Under the pieces are notes generated by a model. The model was not told where the DNA came from and did no database searches. It saw only the letters and a list, made by a program, of their open reading frames with translations. The position numbers were made by a program, and so were the translations under genes. This document shows positions 28,319 to 35,909 of a stretch of 41,479 bases of DNA, piece by piece; within the stretch, counting starts at the first letter, position 1, and each line of letters opens with the position of its first letter. The DNA comes from Actinocrinis sp046724665 (lineage in GTDB: Bacteria > Actinomycetota > Actinomycetes > Streptomycetales > Catenulisporaceae). The stretch lies in the NCBI GenBank assembly GCA_046724665.1, contig JBKOWZ010000021.1, positions 1 through 41,479 of the forward strand, in the 5' to 3' direction.

Positions 28319-28332
28319 GGGACCTTCGGCCC
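28319..28332. promoter_or_regulatory. DevR-like operator, best match
   Basis: GGGACCTTCGGCCC is palindromic at most positions and identical to the box before hypF. It lies 164 bases before the Usp start at 28155 and 219 before the plus-strand start at 28551. Confidence 0.5.
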
Positions 28333-28421
28333 ACCATCCGCCCGCATGCGGCCCGTAGCCGCGCCGCCCCCGCACCGCACCCGGTCCACCCCCATCCGCT
28401 CTCGATCCAGGCGGGCGATTC

Positions 28422-28435
28422 CGGACCATCGGCAC
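28422..28435. promoter_or_regulatory. DevR-like operator, second copy
   Basis: CGGACCATCGGCAC differs from the GGGACC-N3-GGCCC form at two positions and lies in the same divergent region. Confidence 0.4.
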
Positions 28436-28480
28436 CCTCCCGTCCGGGCCTGCCGACCCTGCCAGAGCTCTCGGCGGTTC

Positions 28481-28494
28481 GGGACGGTGGACAC
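28481..28494. promoter_or_regulatory. DevR-like operator, third weaker copy
   Basis: GGGACGGTGGACAC keeps GGGAC-N4-G-N-C. It lies 56 bases before the plus-strand start at 28551. Confidence 0.3.
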
Positions 28495-28500
28495 ACCGAT

Positions 28501-28523
28501 CCCCGGCATGAGTACTGCCGGGG
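28501..28523. promoter_or_regulatory. perfect hairpin before small gene
   Basis: CCCCGGCA and TGCCGGGG form a perfect 8-bp stem around a 7-base loop (TGAGTAC), ending 27 bases before the ATG at 28551. It could be an operator or a leader hairpin in the transcript. Confidence 0.4.
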
Positions 28524-28550
28524 CTGGACCGGGCCAGGAGGCCGGAGGCG

Positions 28551-28910
28551 ATGACGAACATGAACGAGTCAAAGCGCGGGTACCGCCCCGGCGACGCCCA
28601 CCCCGAGCGCGAGCCGCACCGCTTCTCGCGCCGGTCCCGCCGGTCAGCTGGCCGAACGCAGCCCTGGAACCTGCGGTTCGAGTCCGCGGGCACCGTGGTG
28701 CCGGCCGGTCTGGTGCAGGATTCCCCCACCCTGCTGGTCGCCGCAGTCGAAGACGTCTGCTGGCAGGCGGCGGCTGAAGGCTGGCGCGCCCGCAGGCCGC
28801 GCCGCTGGCACCGCCACGCCTACGCCGCCTGGCGCGCGCAGTCCGACTGGCTGGAGCAGAAGCGCGAGCGCCTGAGCGTCATGATCGACGACGCTCTGAC
28901 AACCCGCTGA
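28551..28910 (+). CDS. small basic protein of unknown function
   Basis: I do not recognise this 119-residue protein. Its first 40 residues are polar and strongly basic (RRSRRSAGR). The core (about 40-115) has PWNLRFESAGTVVPAGLVQDSP, then a helical Trp/Arg-rich part (EDVCWQAAAEGWRARRPRRWHRHAYAAW) and LEQKRERLSVMIDDAL. No signal peptide or membrane helix is seen. GGAGGCG sits directly upstream of ATG 28551. It is divergent from the Usp-PFL operon and shares its multi-box regulatory region, so it is probably part of the hypoxia response. A very strong terminator follows. Confidence 0.75.
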   Translation: MTNMNESKRGYRPGDAHPEREPHRFSRRSRRSAGRTQPWNLRFESAGTVVPAGLVQDSPTLLVAAVEDVCWQAAAEGWRARRPRRWHRHAYAAWRAQSDWLEQKRERLSVMIDDALTTR

Positions 28911-28932
28911 CCCGCCGCCTGACCGCCCCGCT

Positions 28933-28975
28933 CGCGAAAGCGGCGCCGCTCACATCGAGCGGCGCCGCTTTCGCG
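28933..28975 (+). terminator. strong 19-bp hairpin terminator
   Basis: A perfect 19-bp inverted repeat (28933-28951 with 28957-28975, starting CGCGAAAGCGGCG) around a 5-base loop ACATC begins 22 bases after the stop at 28910. There is no long U tract, as is common in high-GC genomes. Confidence 0.85.
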
Positions 28976-29056
28976 GTCTCAACTCCGCGCTCAAGCCCTC
29001 CGAATACACGCAAGGCTCTGCGCGGCATGGCAGAGGCGCACAATCACTCTGCGACT

Positions 29057-30416
29057 CTATTTCGGTGCTGATGCGGCGAGGTCGTTGAGTGCTGCGACGA
29101 CGACCCACCAGCAGACGCGCGCGATGTCTCGGTCCGGATCGTGCCCTGTCCTTAGCTGATTGCGCACATGGACGATGTTGCGGAACTCTCGTAGCGACTG
29201 GCTGAACTCATTGATGCCCACATGGATGTAAACGAGCTTGTGTGCGCTGGTGATCAGCTGTTGCAGGTGGGTCATGGCACCGCGCGGTGCGGAGTTTCCG
29301 CGTTATTTGAACACCTCGATAAGCACGCCCTTCAGCAGTGAGCCCATCATGATCACGGCCGATGTGTAAGCACCACCGTCTTGGCACGCGAGGGCTTCAT
29401 CGAGTCTGCGTTGCAGCGCGCGAGCGGCGGCCGGGTCGTGGACGAGCGCGGCGACGGTCGTGGTCAGCTGGGCGGGCGCATGGTGCTCTGGTGCGTCGGC
29501 CGCTGTCGCATCGATGATCTCTCCTCGACTGTCCTCGGCACGGAGCCGCGGATCTTGCACTTGCTCAGTAGCAGCTTGACCGGTACCTGCGCTTCAGCTT
29601 GGAATAGTTTGCGTGGCCGCTGGCCGGACTGTAGATAGTCGCGCCAGGCGCGGGCCGCGGCGAGTAGAGTCGGGTACTCATCCGGGTGCGGCTGGGAAAT
29701 GTCGACGAAGTCCAGTCTCAGGAGGGCGTCGAGGCTTTCCTGCGCGAGAGCGGCGCTGCCGGCGATTCGCCCCTACTGGCGTGTGTCGCGTCGCGCCAGG
29801 GCGTCGCCCAGTGCTCTGGTGCGCCAGTCACCGTTTCGCCATTGACCCGCTTGGTGGCTGACCCTGAGACGGTGCAGGCAGTTCGCAGCGTCCCGTGCCA
29901 GATTCTCGATCTTGTCCAGGGCGCGCACGTTCAGCCGCGCTGCGGCTTCGGCGATCGGGTCGAGGTCGCACGTCGCGGCCTCGCCGACGTCGATGCGCGT
30001 GATCCGTTCCGTGAATTCCTCGACGCTGGGGGCACCGAAGCGGGATCGGGGAACCACTGCTTCGCACGGGCTGCCCGCTCGGGCGACATGGTGCGCAGCA
30101 GATCGCGCAGCCCGCTGAACAGGCCTACACCGAGGGGAAGTTCGACTGGAGCGTATGGCGGCGTCGGCATCCACCGGTAGCGCTCCGCGTGCTGCGTGAC
30201 CAGGTAGGTGATCTCGGCTGGCGTTTCCCGGTAACCGGGGGCCGGCTCATGCACGAGCGTCTCGGCCTCGCGCAGCGATCGAATGTCTTCTTCGAGTTCG
30301 GCACGTCGGCGCAGCAGAGCCGCCCGGCGCTCTTGCAGCTCGCGGATGGAATCCTCGAGATTATCCGGGCGTACGGTGGCCGCGTGATCCGACAATGCCG
30401 TCAATGTCCGCTCCAA
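29057..30416 (-). pseudogene. multiply broken gene of unknown function with coiled coil
   Basis: One long minus-strand gene can be followed through at least four lesions. The N-terminal part (from 30416) has a coiled-coil stretch (RELQERRAALLRRRAELEEDI) and APGYRETPAEITYLV. Near 30035-30050 the frame shifts into FGAPSVEEFTERI and continues to an in-frame TAG at 29773-29775. The same frame goes on (ALAQESLDALLRLDFVDISQ, AARAWRDYLQSGQRPRKLF) until another shift near 29520 into EIIDATAADAPEHH and GGAYTSAVIMMGSLLKGVLIEV. After an in-frame TAA at 29303, the ending FSQSLREFRNIVH and VVVAALNDLAAS follows. The C-terminal part resembles small helical proteins common near mobile elements. The function is unknown and no product is expected. 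Confidence 0.7.
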
Positions 30417-30544
30417 CGCTCCGGAACCAGCCTGACTACACGAGCCTCGCCGCGCCTACCGGTTGCTTCTCACTGGGCCATAAGCGAACATGAACAGTAT
30501 GGTCTATCGGTGTTCCTAGTGTTTGCTTCCGCTTAGGAGTGCGC

Positions 30545-30769
30545 ATGCCCGCCATGTCTAGCTCGCCCGCCGAGACGAAGGTTCTACTCACCGTGGAGGA
30601 GGCTGCCGGACGGCTCAACCTTGGCCGTACCTTCGTGTTTAGCCTGATCAAGAGCGGTCAGATCGCCTCCGTGCGGATTGGGCGCGCGCGACGGATTCCT
30701 GCCTCGGAGATCGAGGCATATGCGGCACGCCTCGTGGCGGAGCAGTGTGGTCGATCGACTGCGGCTTGA
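30545..30769 (+). CDS. xis: excisionase-like helix-turn-helix protein
   Basis: A 74-residue DNA-binding protein of the MerR-like/excisionase class: LLTVEEAAGRLNLGRTFVFSLIKSGQ, IASVRIGRARRIPASEIEAYAARLV. This is the standard HTH_17 layout used by Xis of actinomycete integrative elements and by BldC-type regulators. AGGAG lies 5 bases before ATG 30545. It is convergent with the integrase (43-bp gap), whereas in most such elements xis lies upstream of int on the same strand. A regulatory rather than excisive role is possible. Confidence 0.8.
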   Translation: MPAMSSSPAETKVLLTVEEAAGRLNLGRTFVFSLIKSGQIASVRIGRARRIPASEIEAYAARLVAEQCGRSTAA

Positions 30770-30812
30770 ACGAAGCACCGAGCGCTTCTGGGGCGGCTGC
30801 GTCGCTGCGGTG

Positions 30813-32257
30813 TCATTCAGCGAGAAGCTGCTTGAACTTCGCAAGCTTCGTTTCGAGCTCTCGGATCCTCGCATCCTTGTCCGATTCCGCAGCGGCGAGA
30901 GTCGCGTTCCCGGCGCTCTCGCGCTTGCCTCGAATGGCTTCGAGCGCGGCCAACGCTGCGTCGTCATCGGTGGGTAACGTCCCGAGATAACGGGCTGTTG
31001 TCGTGATGCTGCCGTGGCCGAGGCGCGCCATCACAACCTTCACGTCAGCCCCGCCCGCCAAGAGCCATGAGGCGTGGGCGTGGCGCATCCCGTGTGGTGT
31101 GACGTGAAAGGGCAGGCCAGCAGCCTCTACCGCCTTGTTCCAGACAGCGGTCCTGAACCAGTCACCCGCAATGTGACCGTCAGAGTTGATAGTGCGTACT
31201 TGTCGAGGTGCGTCTTTGCCGTTGGCCCGGCGCTCGGCTCGGTACCAGGCAATCGCGTCACGGCAGTACTGACAACGGCATGCGCCTCTCGTATAGGCGG
31301 TGGTCGTCCCGTGTCGGTATGTTCGGCCCGCGCTGTCGGTTCTGTCCGGCCCAATGTCTCCGGGTCGGGCAACGCCTCGGGAAGGGTTCTTCGCGTGGCT
31401 TGCTGCGGCGGCTCATACTCGAACAGCAGACTGTCGCTGCCGAGCCCGCGCCGTCTGACGTAGTCGGCGAGCTTGGCGATCAGGTGGGGCGGCAGTTTGA
31501 GGCGGCGCCACTCCTTGTCCTTCGGGTATTGCTTGACGAAGAATTGTTTGCCTTCGGGGTGGAACTTCGAGTTCAACGACACGACGACGCGCGAGACCGT
31601 CAGTAGGCCGGTGTCGAATTCGAGATCCTTGACTCGCAGTTCCGTCAGCTCGCCCCAGCGGAGCCCAGACTCGATGTCCGTCTCGACGAGCAGGCGCAGT
31701 GCGTCGGTGCCGAGCTGCTGGTAGATGGCGTCGAATTGTGCGGCGGTGATGATCCGTCGCGGCTTGGCCGCGGCGGTGGGTGTCTGCACACCTTTGCCAG
31801 CATGGAGAACGGTGATCTTGTCGTTGAACGCCGTCGTGAAGATGGCGTCGAGGATCACCTTGCACTTTGCGATGGTCGGGGGATTGGCGCCCTTTTCCTT
31901 CATGCCGGTCACGAAGGTGCGCACGTCTCCCGGCATGATCTTCGACATCCGCATCAAACCGAACGCGGGCAAGATGTGCTTGTGGAGCTCGTAGGTGTAC
32001 GACTGCCGGGTGGAGAGCTCCATCACGTGGTTGGGTAGCCACGACTCCAAGGCGTACGTCCCGAAGGTCTGCTTGCCGGGCCGGCGATCGCCGATTTGGC
32101 CGAGCGCCTGCCTCTCCTCCTGCCGGATCGCTGCCTGGATTGCCTTCTCGGGGGTGTCATGGCTGCCCGCCGACCGTTCCCGGCCGTGCACGTCCAAGTA
32201 GATGCCCAGGAATCGGGGCTTGCCCTTCTTGGTGTTGCGCCGCCTCGCGAATGCCAT
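30813..32257 (-). pseudogene. int: tyrosine site-specific integrase, one-base frameshift
   Basis: The start MAFARRRNTKKGKPRF (ATG 32257, with AAGGAG upstream) leads into an arm-binding N-terminus, a SAM-like core-binding domain (FGTYALESWLPNHVM), and the catalytic domain with Arg in ESGLRWGELTEL. Near 31335-31340 the frame is lost after LPDPETLGRTEP. The other frame at once continues the family sequence (GRTYRHGTTTAYTRGACRC, WYRAERRANGK) to the catalytic HGMRHAHASWLL, GHGSITTTARY with the nucleophile Tyr, and a C-terminal coiled segment ending at 30813. One missing base, most simply an A in CCG(A)ACAGC, explains it. Corrected, the protein would have about 481 residues and be complete, so the lesion is recent or a sequencing error. 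Confidence 0.85.
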
Positions 32258-32284
32258 GACCGTACTCCTTCGCGTGCTTCGAAA

Positions 32285-32302
32285 GTCCGTCAAAAGTCCG
32301 TG
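32285..32302 (+). repeat. possible integrase arm-type site, copy 1
   Basis: GTCCGTCAAAAGTCCGTG, of the form GTCCGTC-N4-GTC, lies between the integrase start and the att core. Two more copies occur on the far side of the core. Confidence 0.35.
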
Positions 32303-32420
32303 AGCCCTCATGAACGAGAGCGATCTGAAGCGAACCCCGATGAACCCCGTATATGGCTTTACCTGCAGCGTAGCGTTTCACTTGAGCTTACGGCAACGGC
32401 AGAATACTCGCCAGTCGTCT

Positions 32421-32462
32421 CTGACACGGAAGAGGTCACTGGTTCAATCCCAGTATCGTCCA
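32421..32462 (+). other. attachment site: 3' part of tRNA-Val(GAC)
   Basis: The sequence reads as the second half of a tRNA. It has an anticodon loop CTGACAC (anticodon GAC), 3' anticodon stem GGAAG, variable loop AGGTC, a perfect T arm (ACTGG, loop TTCAATC, CCAGT), and a 3' acceptor strand ATCGTCC with discriminator A. The upstream bases do not form the matching D arm, and no 5' acceptor GGACGAT is nearby, so this is not a full tRNA. It lies 164 bases from the integrase start, the usual place of the att core for tyrosine integrases. The intact tRNA-Val is not in this window. Confidence 0.75.
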
Positions 32463-32523
32463 CTGGCATCAGTGCACGTCAAAGCCGATCTCCAGTTCTT
32501 GGGGAACCGGCTTCTTGATTGTT

Positions 32524-32538
32524 TGTCCGTCGTTTGTC
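32524..32538 (+). repeat. direct repeat TGTCCGTCGTTTGTC, copy A
   Basis: An exact 15-base repeat of 32773-32787. Both contain GTCCGTC-N4-GTC, the pattern seen at 32285 across the att core. Confidence 0.6.
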
Positions 32539-32772
32539 AGTGGATCACTTCGTGCGAGTGCTGCTCCGTCGCGCACGAGGGCTGATTCGCCTGCATGCTT
32601 GAGGTCGTTGTGATCGTCGTCTGTGGCGGTCCTCCCGTCGCCTGTGTGCTCTCATCTGCGCTGGCCGGCGTGGTTGCGGAAGTCTTCGGCGATGGTCGTT
32701 CTACGCGCTGTCCGCGGTAAGCGTCGCGGCCCGTGGAATGGGCGGATCCGCCGCGGGGTGCGGTTGCCATGG

Positions 32773-32787
32773 TGTCCGTCGTTTGTC
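32773..32787 (+). repeat. direct repeat TGTCCGTCGTTTGTC, copy B
   Basis: Second exact copy, 249 bases downstream of copy A. Candidate arm-type integrase site. Confidence 0.6.
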
Positions 32788-33229
32788 GGTCGCTGTTGTA
32801 CTGATCTTGGGCGTGGATCGGGTGGTTCCGGGTCGCTTGGCTGTGGCGCTTCGTCTTCGATCGCTGGTGGGGCTGGGTGTGGTGCCTTCGAGCGGGGGAG
32901 ATGCGGTTGATGGGATTCTCGTGAGGTGCGAGGGGCTCGGCAGTCGGCTGAGGGCCGATGCCGGGCGAATTCGAGTCGTTTTCTCAGTTGCTTTCGATGG
33001 TTCTTTCCGGGAATGCAGATGCGGGCTGGTCCGTGCTTCGCGCTAGCGGGTTGTCTTGAGCGACGGGCGCCGCTGGCGGCTGGCTGACTGTCGCAGCGAT
33101 GATCGCGACTGGCGCCGGCGGCTGCTGTGCCTCGTGGTGGCGCTCGGCGGGTTCGGGCACCGGCGCGGCGGCGACCTCTCGGGCACCTCCGGGTGTCAAG
33201 CTGAACTGGTTCACTCTGGAAGGCAGCGG

Positions 33230-34225
33230 TCACGTCTGCGCGACGGTGATCGCGTCCAGTTTCGCCTTCAGGTAAGCGGACGAGTCGACCGGCTCGTGGT
33301 TCACCCGGCCCACCGGGGCGGGCAGCGGGGCCACGGTCGTGTGCGGATTGCACTCGTAGAAGTAGACCAGCGACATCAGGTCCTCCTCCGGGACCTGCGG
33401 CGAGGGCGCGAGCACCCGGTGCCGCCCCGACCGCCACCGGTCGCCGGTCCACCGGGCCATCAGGTCCCCGATGTTGACCGTCAGCGCGTCCGGGTCGTAC
33501 GGCGCGTCTTGCCAGCCCGTTCCCCCGTCCTTGGGGTCGATGTAGACCTGCAGGCCGCCCTTGCCCTGCTGGCGGTCGAGCAGGGTCACGGTTCCGAAGT
33601 CCGTGTGCGGCCCGATCCGGTACTGGCCGGGCTGCGGCTCGCCGACCACTGAGACGCCCGGGTACCAGTTGACGTTGAAGCCGTAGGTCGGGCGCGTGGT
33701 GTGGCGGGTGAAGAAGTCCTGCGGCTGCCCGAGCGCGGCGGCCAGCAGCCGCAGCAGCTCGTCCGCCAGGGACCGCATCCGCGCCAGGTACGCCTCGACG
33801 ACCGGCCGCAGCCGCGGGACCTCCTCGGGCCAGCGGTTGGGCTGGAACCAGAACGCGTCGATCTCCGGGTCGCCGATCGGCGTGTCCGACGCCACTGTCC
33901 AGGACTCCTTCAGGTCCGGCGGCGTCTCGGTGCCCTCGGCGTATCCGTTCGCCTCTGCGCCCTGAGCCAGCCAGCCGCGCCCGCCCACGGACACCGCGTA
34001 GTGCTGCTTCACCTCGAGGGGCAGGGCGAAGAACGCACGCGCCGCCCCGCGCACCGCCGCCCGCGCCTCCCGGTCTACTCCGTGCCCCGTCACCAGCAGG
34101 AATCCGGCTCGGGACAGCGCGCGATCCACCTGCCCGGCCACCTGAGCACGCGCCTCGGGATCGCCGCGCAGCCAGGGCTCTAGGTCGATCGTCGGGATCT
34201 GCTCGGCCGTTCGCGCCTCGCCCAT
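33230..34225 (-). CDS. 2-oxoglutarate/Fe(II) oxygenase, isopenicillin N synthase-like
   Basis: A 331-residue non-heme iron oxygenase. The N-terminal DIOX_N part (IPTIDLEPWLRGDPE, GFLLVTGHGVD) is followed by the jelly-roll with iron ligands His207 and Asp209 (GPHTDFGTVTLLD) and His269 (SGRHRVLAPS). The usual 2-oxoglutarate Arg of the R-x-S motif is not obvious; EEDLMSLVYFYE stands there, so cosubstrate binding may differ. The start is ATG 34225 (GGAGGG upstream); GTG 34243 is an alternative. It lies 22 bases after the deaminase-like gene and is probably cotranscribed. The substrate is unknown; nucleobase or small-metabolite hydroxylation is only a guess from the neighbour. Confidence 0.88.
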   Translation of the reverse strand: MGEARTAEQIPTIDLEPWLRGDPEARAQVAGQVDRALSRAGFLLVTGHGVDREARAAVRGAARAFFALPLEVKQHYAVSVGGRGWLAQGAEANGYAEGTETPPDLKESWTVASDTPIGDPEIDAFWFQPNRWPEEVPRLRPVVEAYLARMRSLADELLRLLAAALGQPQDFFTRHTTRPTYGFNVNWYPGVSVVGEPQPGQYRIGPHTDFGTVTLLDRQQGKGGLQVYIDPKDGGTGWQDAPYDPDALTVNIGDLMARWTGDRWRSGRHRVLAPSPQVPEEDLMSLVYFYECNPHTTVAPLPAPVGRVNHEPVDSSAYLKAKLDAITVAQT

Positions 34226-34247
34226 CTGCTCGCCACCCTCCACTCGG

Positions 34248-34727
34248 CTACTCGGCCCGGCCGATGCCCTCGTACCACAGCGCAGGGCGCGCGGCGATGT
34301 ACCCGCGCATCAGCTCGACGTACTCGGGGTCGTCCACGATGGTGATCTGCACGCCGTTCTGCGCCGGCCAGTCGTGGCCGCCGTGGAACGTGCGTGCCTC
34401 GCCGATCGCGACCGGGCCGATTCCGAACTGGCGCACCAGCCTCGAGCGGTACCAGCACGGCGAGAGCGTGGTGACCATCGTCATCGTGGTCCTGCGATAT
34501 CCGCGCTGCCGGGCCGCCGCGCGGAACGCCGCGGTCTCGGCGTGCATCGACGCATCGCCGTCCTGGACCCGCCCATCGCGTTCGCGGCCGAGCACCGCGC
34601 CGTCCGGGCGGACCAGCGTGGCGCCGCTCGGGACGCCGCCCTGCGCCAGCTCCGCCCGCGCCTGCTCGACCGTGACCGCAGGCAGGGCCGCCGGGTCCAG
34701 CTGCGCGCCGCCGCCCTCGACCGTCAT
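34248..34727 (-). CDS. cytosine deaminase-like protein with lost zinc-ligand Cys
   Basis: This 159-residue protein belongs to the cytidine/deoxycytidylate deaminase fold and is closest in layout to FCY1-type nucleobase deaminases. It has HAETAAFRAA (zinc His and catalytic Glu) and TTLSPCWYRSRLVRQFGIG. The family pattern there is P-C-x-x-C, but the second Cys is Arg (codon CGC, one base from TGC), and the following Gly position is also Arg (AGG). Zinc binding and catalysis are therefore doubtful. The C-terminus (YVELMRGYIAARPALWYEGIG) is normal. Start ATG 34727 is preceded by GGGAG at about 10 bases; a longer N-terminus from 34763 is possible. First gene of a two-gene operon with the oxygenase. 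Confidence 0.85.
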   Translation of the reverse strand: MTVEGGGAQLDPAALPAVTVEQARAELAQGGVPSGATLVRPDGAVLGRERDGRVQDGDASMHAETAAFRAAARQRGYRRTTMTMVTTLSPCWYRSRLVRQFGIGPVAIGEARTFHGGHDWPAQNGVQITIVDDPEYVELMRGYIAARPALWYEGIGRAE

Positions 34728-34790
34728 GGCTCCACTCTCCCACCTGCGCAAACGCCCGCACAACGGATCGCCGGTTACGATCGCCGCATA

Positions 34791-35060
34791 GTGCGTCCTG
34801 CAAGCTGTCCCAGACCGGCGGGTGGAAGTCCCGTCCGGGTGGGCACCGGAGCGCCTGGTAGCAGGCCTCGGCTGGTTGGAGAGATCCGGCTGGTTGAGCG
34901 GGGTGTCGAAAGCCTCTTTGGAGGGAGCAACAGCGCGGTCCGCAGCGTTAAGCGAACCTTGCAGCCTCGTCAGAGTTACAACGAGGGAGACGAGCTGCTC
35001 ATGTCACGGCGAAGGCCATGTCCGGCGGCCCCTGTCCGGGGTCAGCTCGTGTGGTCCTGC
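34791..35060 (+). ncRNA. group II intron 5' relic (domain I), no reverse transcriptase
   Basis: The segment starts with GTGCGTCCTGC, fitting the GTGYG 5' end of bacterial group II introns. It continues with the typical domain-I-like GGCGGGTGGAAGTCCCGTCC hairpin, then GGTAGCAGGCC, GTTAAGCGAACCTTGC and GAGTTACAACGAGGG. No reverse transcriptase frame and no recognisable domain V hairpin follows before the next coding-like stretch at about 35155, so the intron is truncated and should not splice. The 3' limit given is approximate. The call rests on pattern recognition. Confidence 0.5.
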
Positions 35061-35235
35061 TGGGCGATGCGGTGCCGGTACGCCAGTCGCGGGTCTGTGG
35101 CGCTGCCCGTTACCGCGCCGTCCACGATCGACCGCGGGCGGAAGCTCATTTGCGACCAACTTCGAGGCCCGGCTCACGACGATCCGTGACGAATACCTGG
35201 GCCTCCCGCCTTCCGCGCCAGGGCACCAAGCCGTC

Positions 35236-35718
35236 ATGCCCTATCTGGACGGCGGAAGCTTCACCGACGTCATCGCGAGCGTCGTGCGGTCGGTGAATGG
35301 AACAGCGCAGGTACCCACGGACATGCTCAGCCGGACGTTCTCCATTTGGGTGAACACCCCGTATGGCGACGATGGAGCCGGAACCTGGTCGAAGGCGAAG
35401 TCCAAAGCGAGTCAGACGTTCGTCGCCGTGGTCGCGCGCCTGGTGATCAACCAGATCGTGGACTCAGCTGAAGACCTTGCGGAGAAGGCGCACGAGGAGA
35501 TGCTCACGTGGTTCACGGCCGTCGAGGCGGCCGCCGCCAAGGCGATCAGCGACCCGCGTATCGACCTGGAAGAGACCGCGCTAGAGGGAGAACGGACGTC
35601 GCAGTCGCAGGCGCAGGAGAAGCAGGTGCGGCGCGACCAACTCGTCGTCCATCGAGCCAATGTGCTGGCCCTCGTTCAAGAGTTGGCCGTCTTGCAGGCC
35701 AGGCACGGCAGGCCCTGA
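35236..35718 (+). CDS. hypothetical protein, probably 5'-truncated
   Basis: I do not recognise this protein. From the first available ATG it has 160 residues, mostly helical: SFTDVIASVVRSVNG, FVAVVARLVINQIVDSAEDLAEKAHEE, then an acidic/Gln-rich part (EGERTSQSQAQEKQ) and ANVLALVQELAVLQARHG. Coding-like sequence in the same frame (TNFEARLTTIRDEYLGLPP) begins earlier, near 35155, with no start codon. It is preceded directly by the group II intron relic, so the true 5' end was probably lost when the intron inserted or decayed. No ribosome site precedes ATG 35236. A short hairpin (CCCGG 35742-35746 with CCGGG 35755-35759) follows the stop. Confidence 0.55.
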   Translation: MPYLDGGSFTDVIASVVRSVNGTAQVPTDMLSRTFSIWVNTPYGDDGAGTWSKAKSKASQTFVAVVARLVINQIVDSAEDLAEKAHEEMLTWFTAVEAAAAKAISDPRIDLEETALEGERTSQSQAQEKQVRRDQLVVHRANVLALVQELAVLQARHGRP

Positions 35719-35909
35719 ACTTACCCGTTTGGCCTCGCGAGCCCGGCTGCTTAACCGGGGGCCTATTCGTCAACCCACTTCTATGTGGTACAGGCCGAGG
35801 ATGGCGCAGCGTGGCGGGGACCTTCTCCAGCGGTGGCAGAAGCGGGTGGCCGGGATCTTCCAGATCTGTGGCCGGCGATCTGTTCGTGGCTCGGACGTTT
35901 TGAGTTGGC

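Larger units (their letters stand above)
28156..28550. promoter_or_regulatory. divergent promoter region with several DevR-like boxes
   Basis: This 395-bp region separates Usp-pflB-pflA (minus) from the small gene at 28551 (plus). It holds three candidate boxes (28319-28332, 28422-28435, 28481-28494) and a perfect 8-bp hairpin (28501-28523). Several boxes in one divergent region are typical of strongly induced DevR targets. Confidence 0.5.
32463..33229. other. 767-bp region without a convincing gene
   Basis: No supported gene. It includes an imperfect hairpin at 32481-32513 (AAGCCG opposing CGGCTT, followed by a T-rich run) that may terminate transcription past the att site, and a 15-base direct repeat (32524 and 32773). 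A minus-strand frame at 32984-33214 encodes a Pro/Ala-rich 76-residue peptide without ribosome site and is probably a remnant or chance. Confidence 0.5.

Noticed and set aside
28672..28689. T-arm-like sequence GCGGTTCGAGTCCGC
   Set aside because: It lies inside the coding region of the 28551 gene, with no anticodon arm, D arm or acceptor around it.
32984..33214. 76-codon minus-strand frame, Pro/Ala-rich
   Set aside because: No ribosome site, low-complexity composition and no family resemblance; kept only as a comment on the region.
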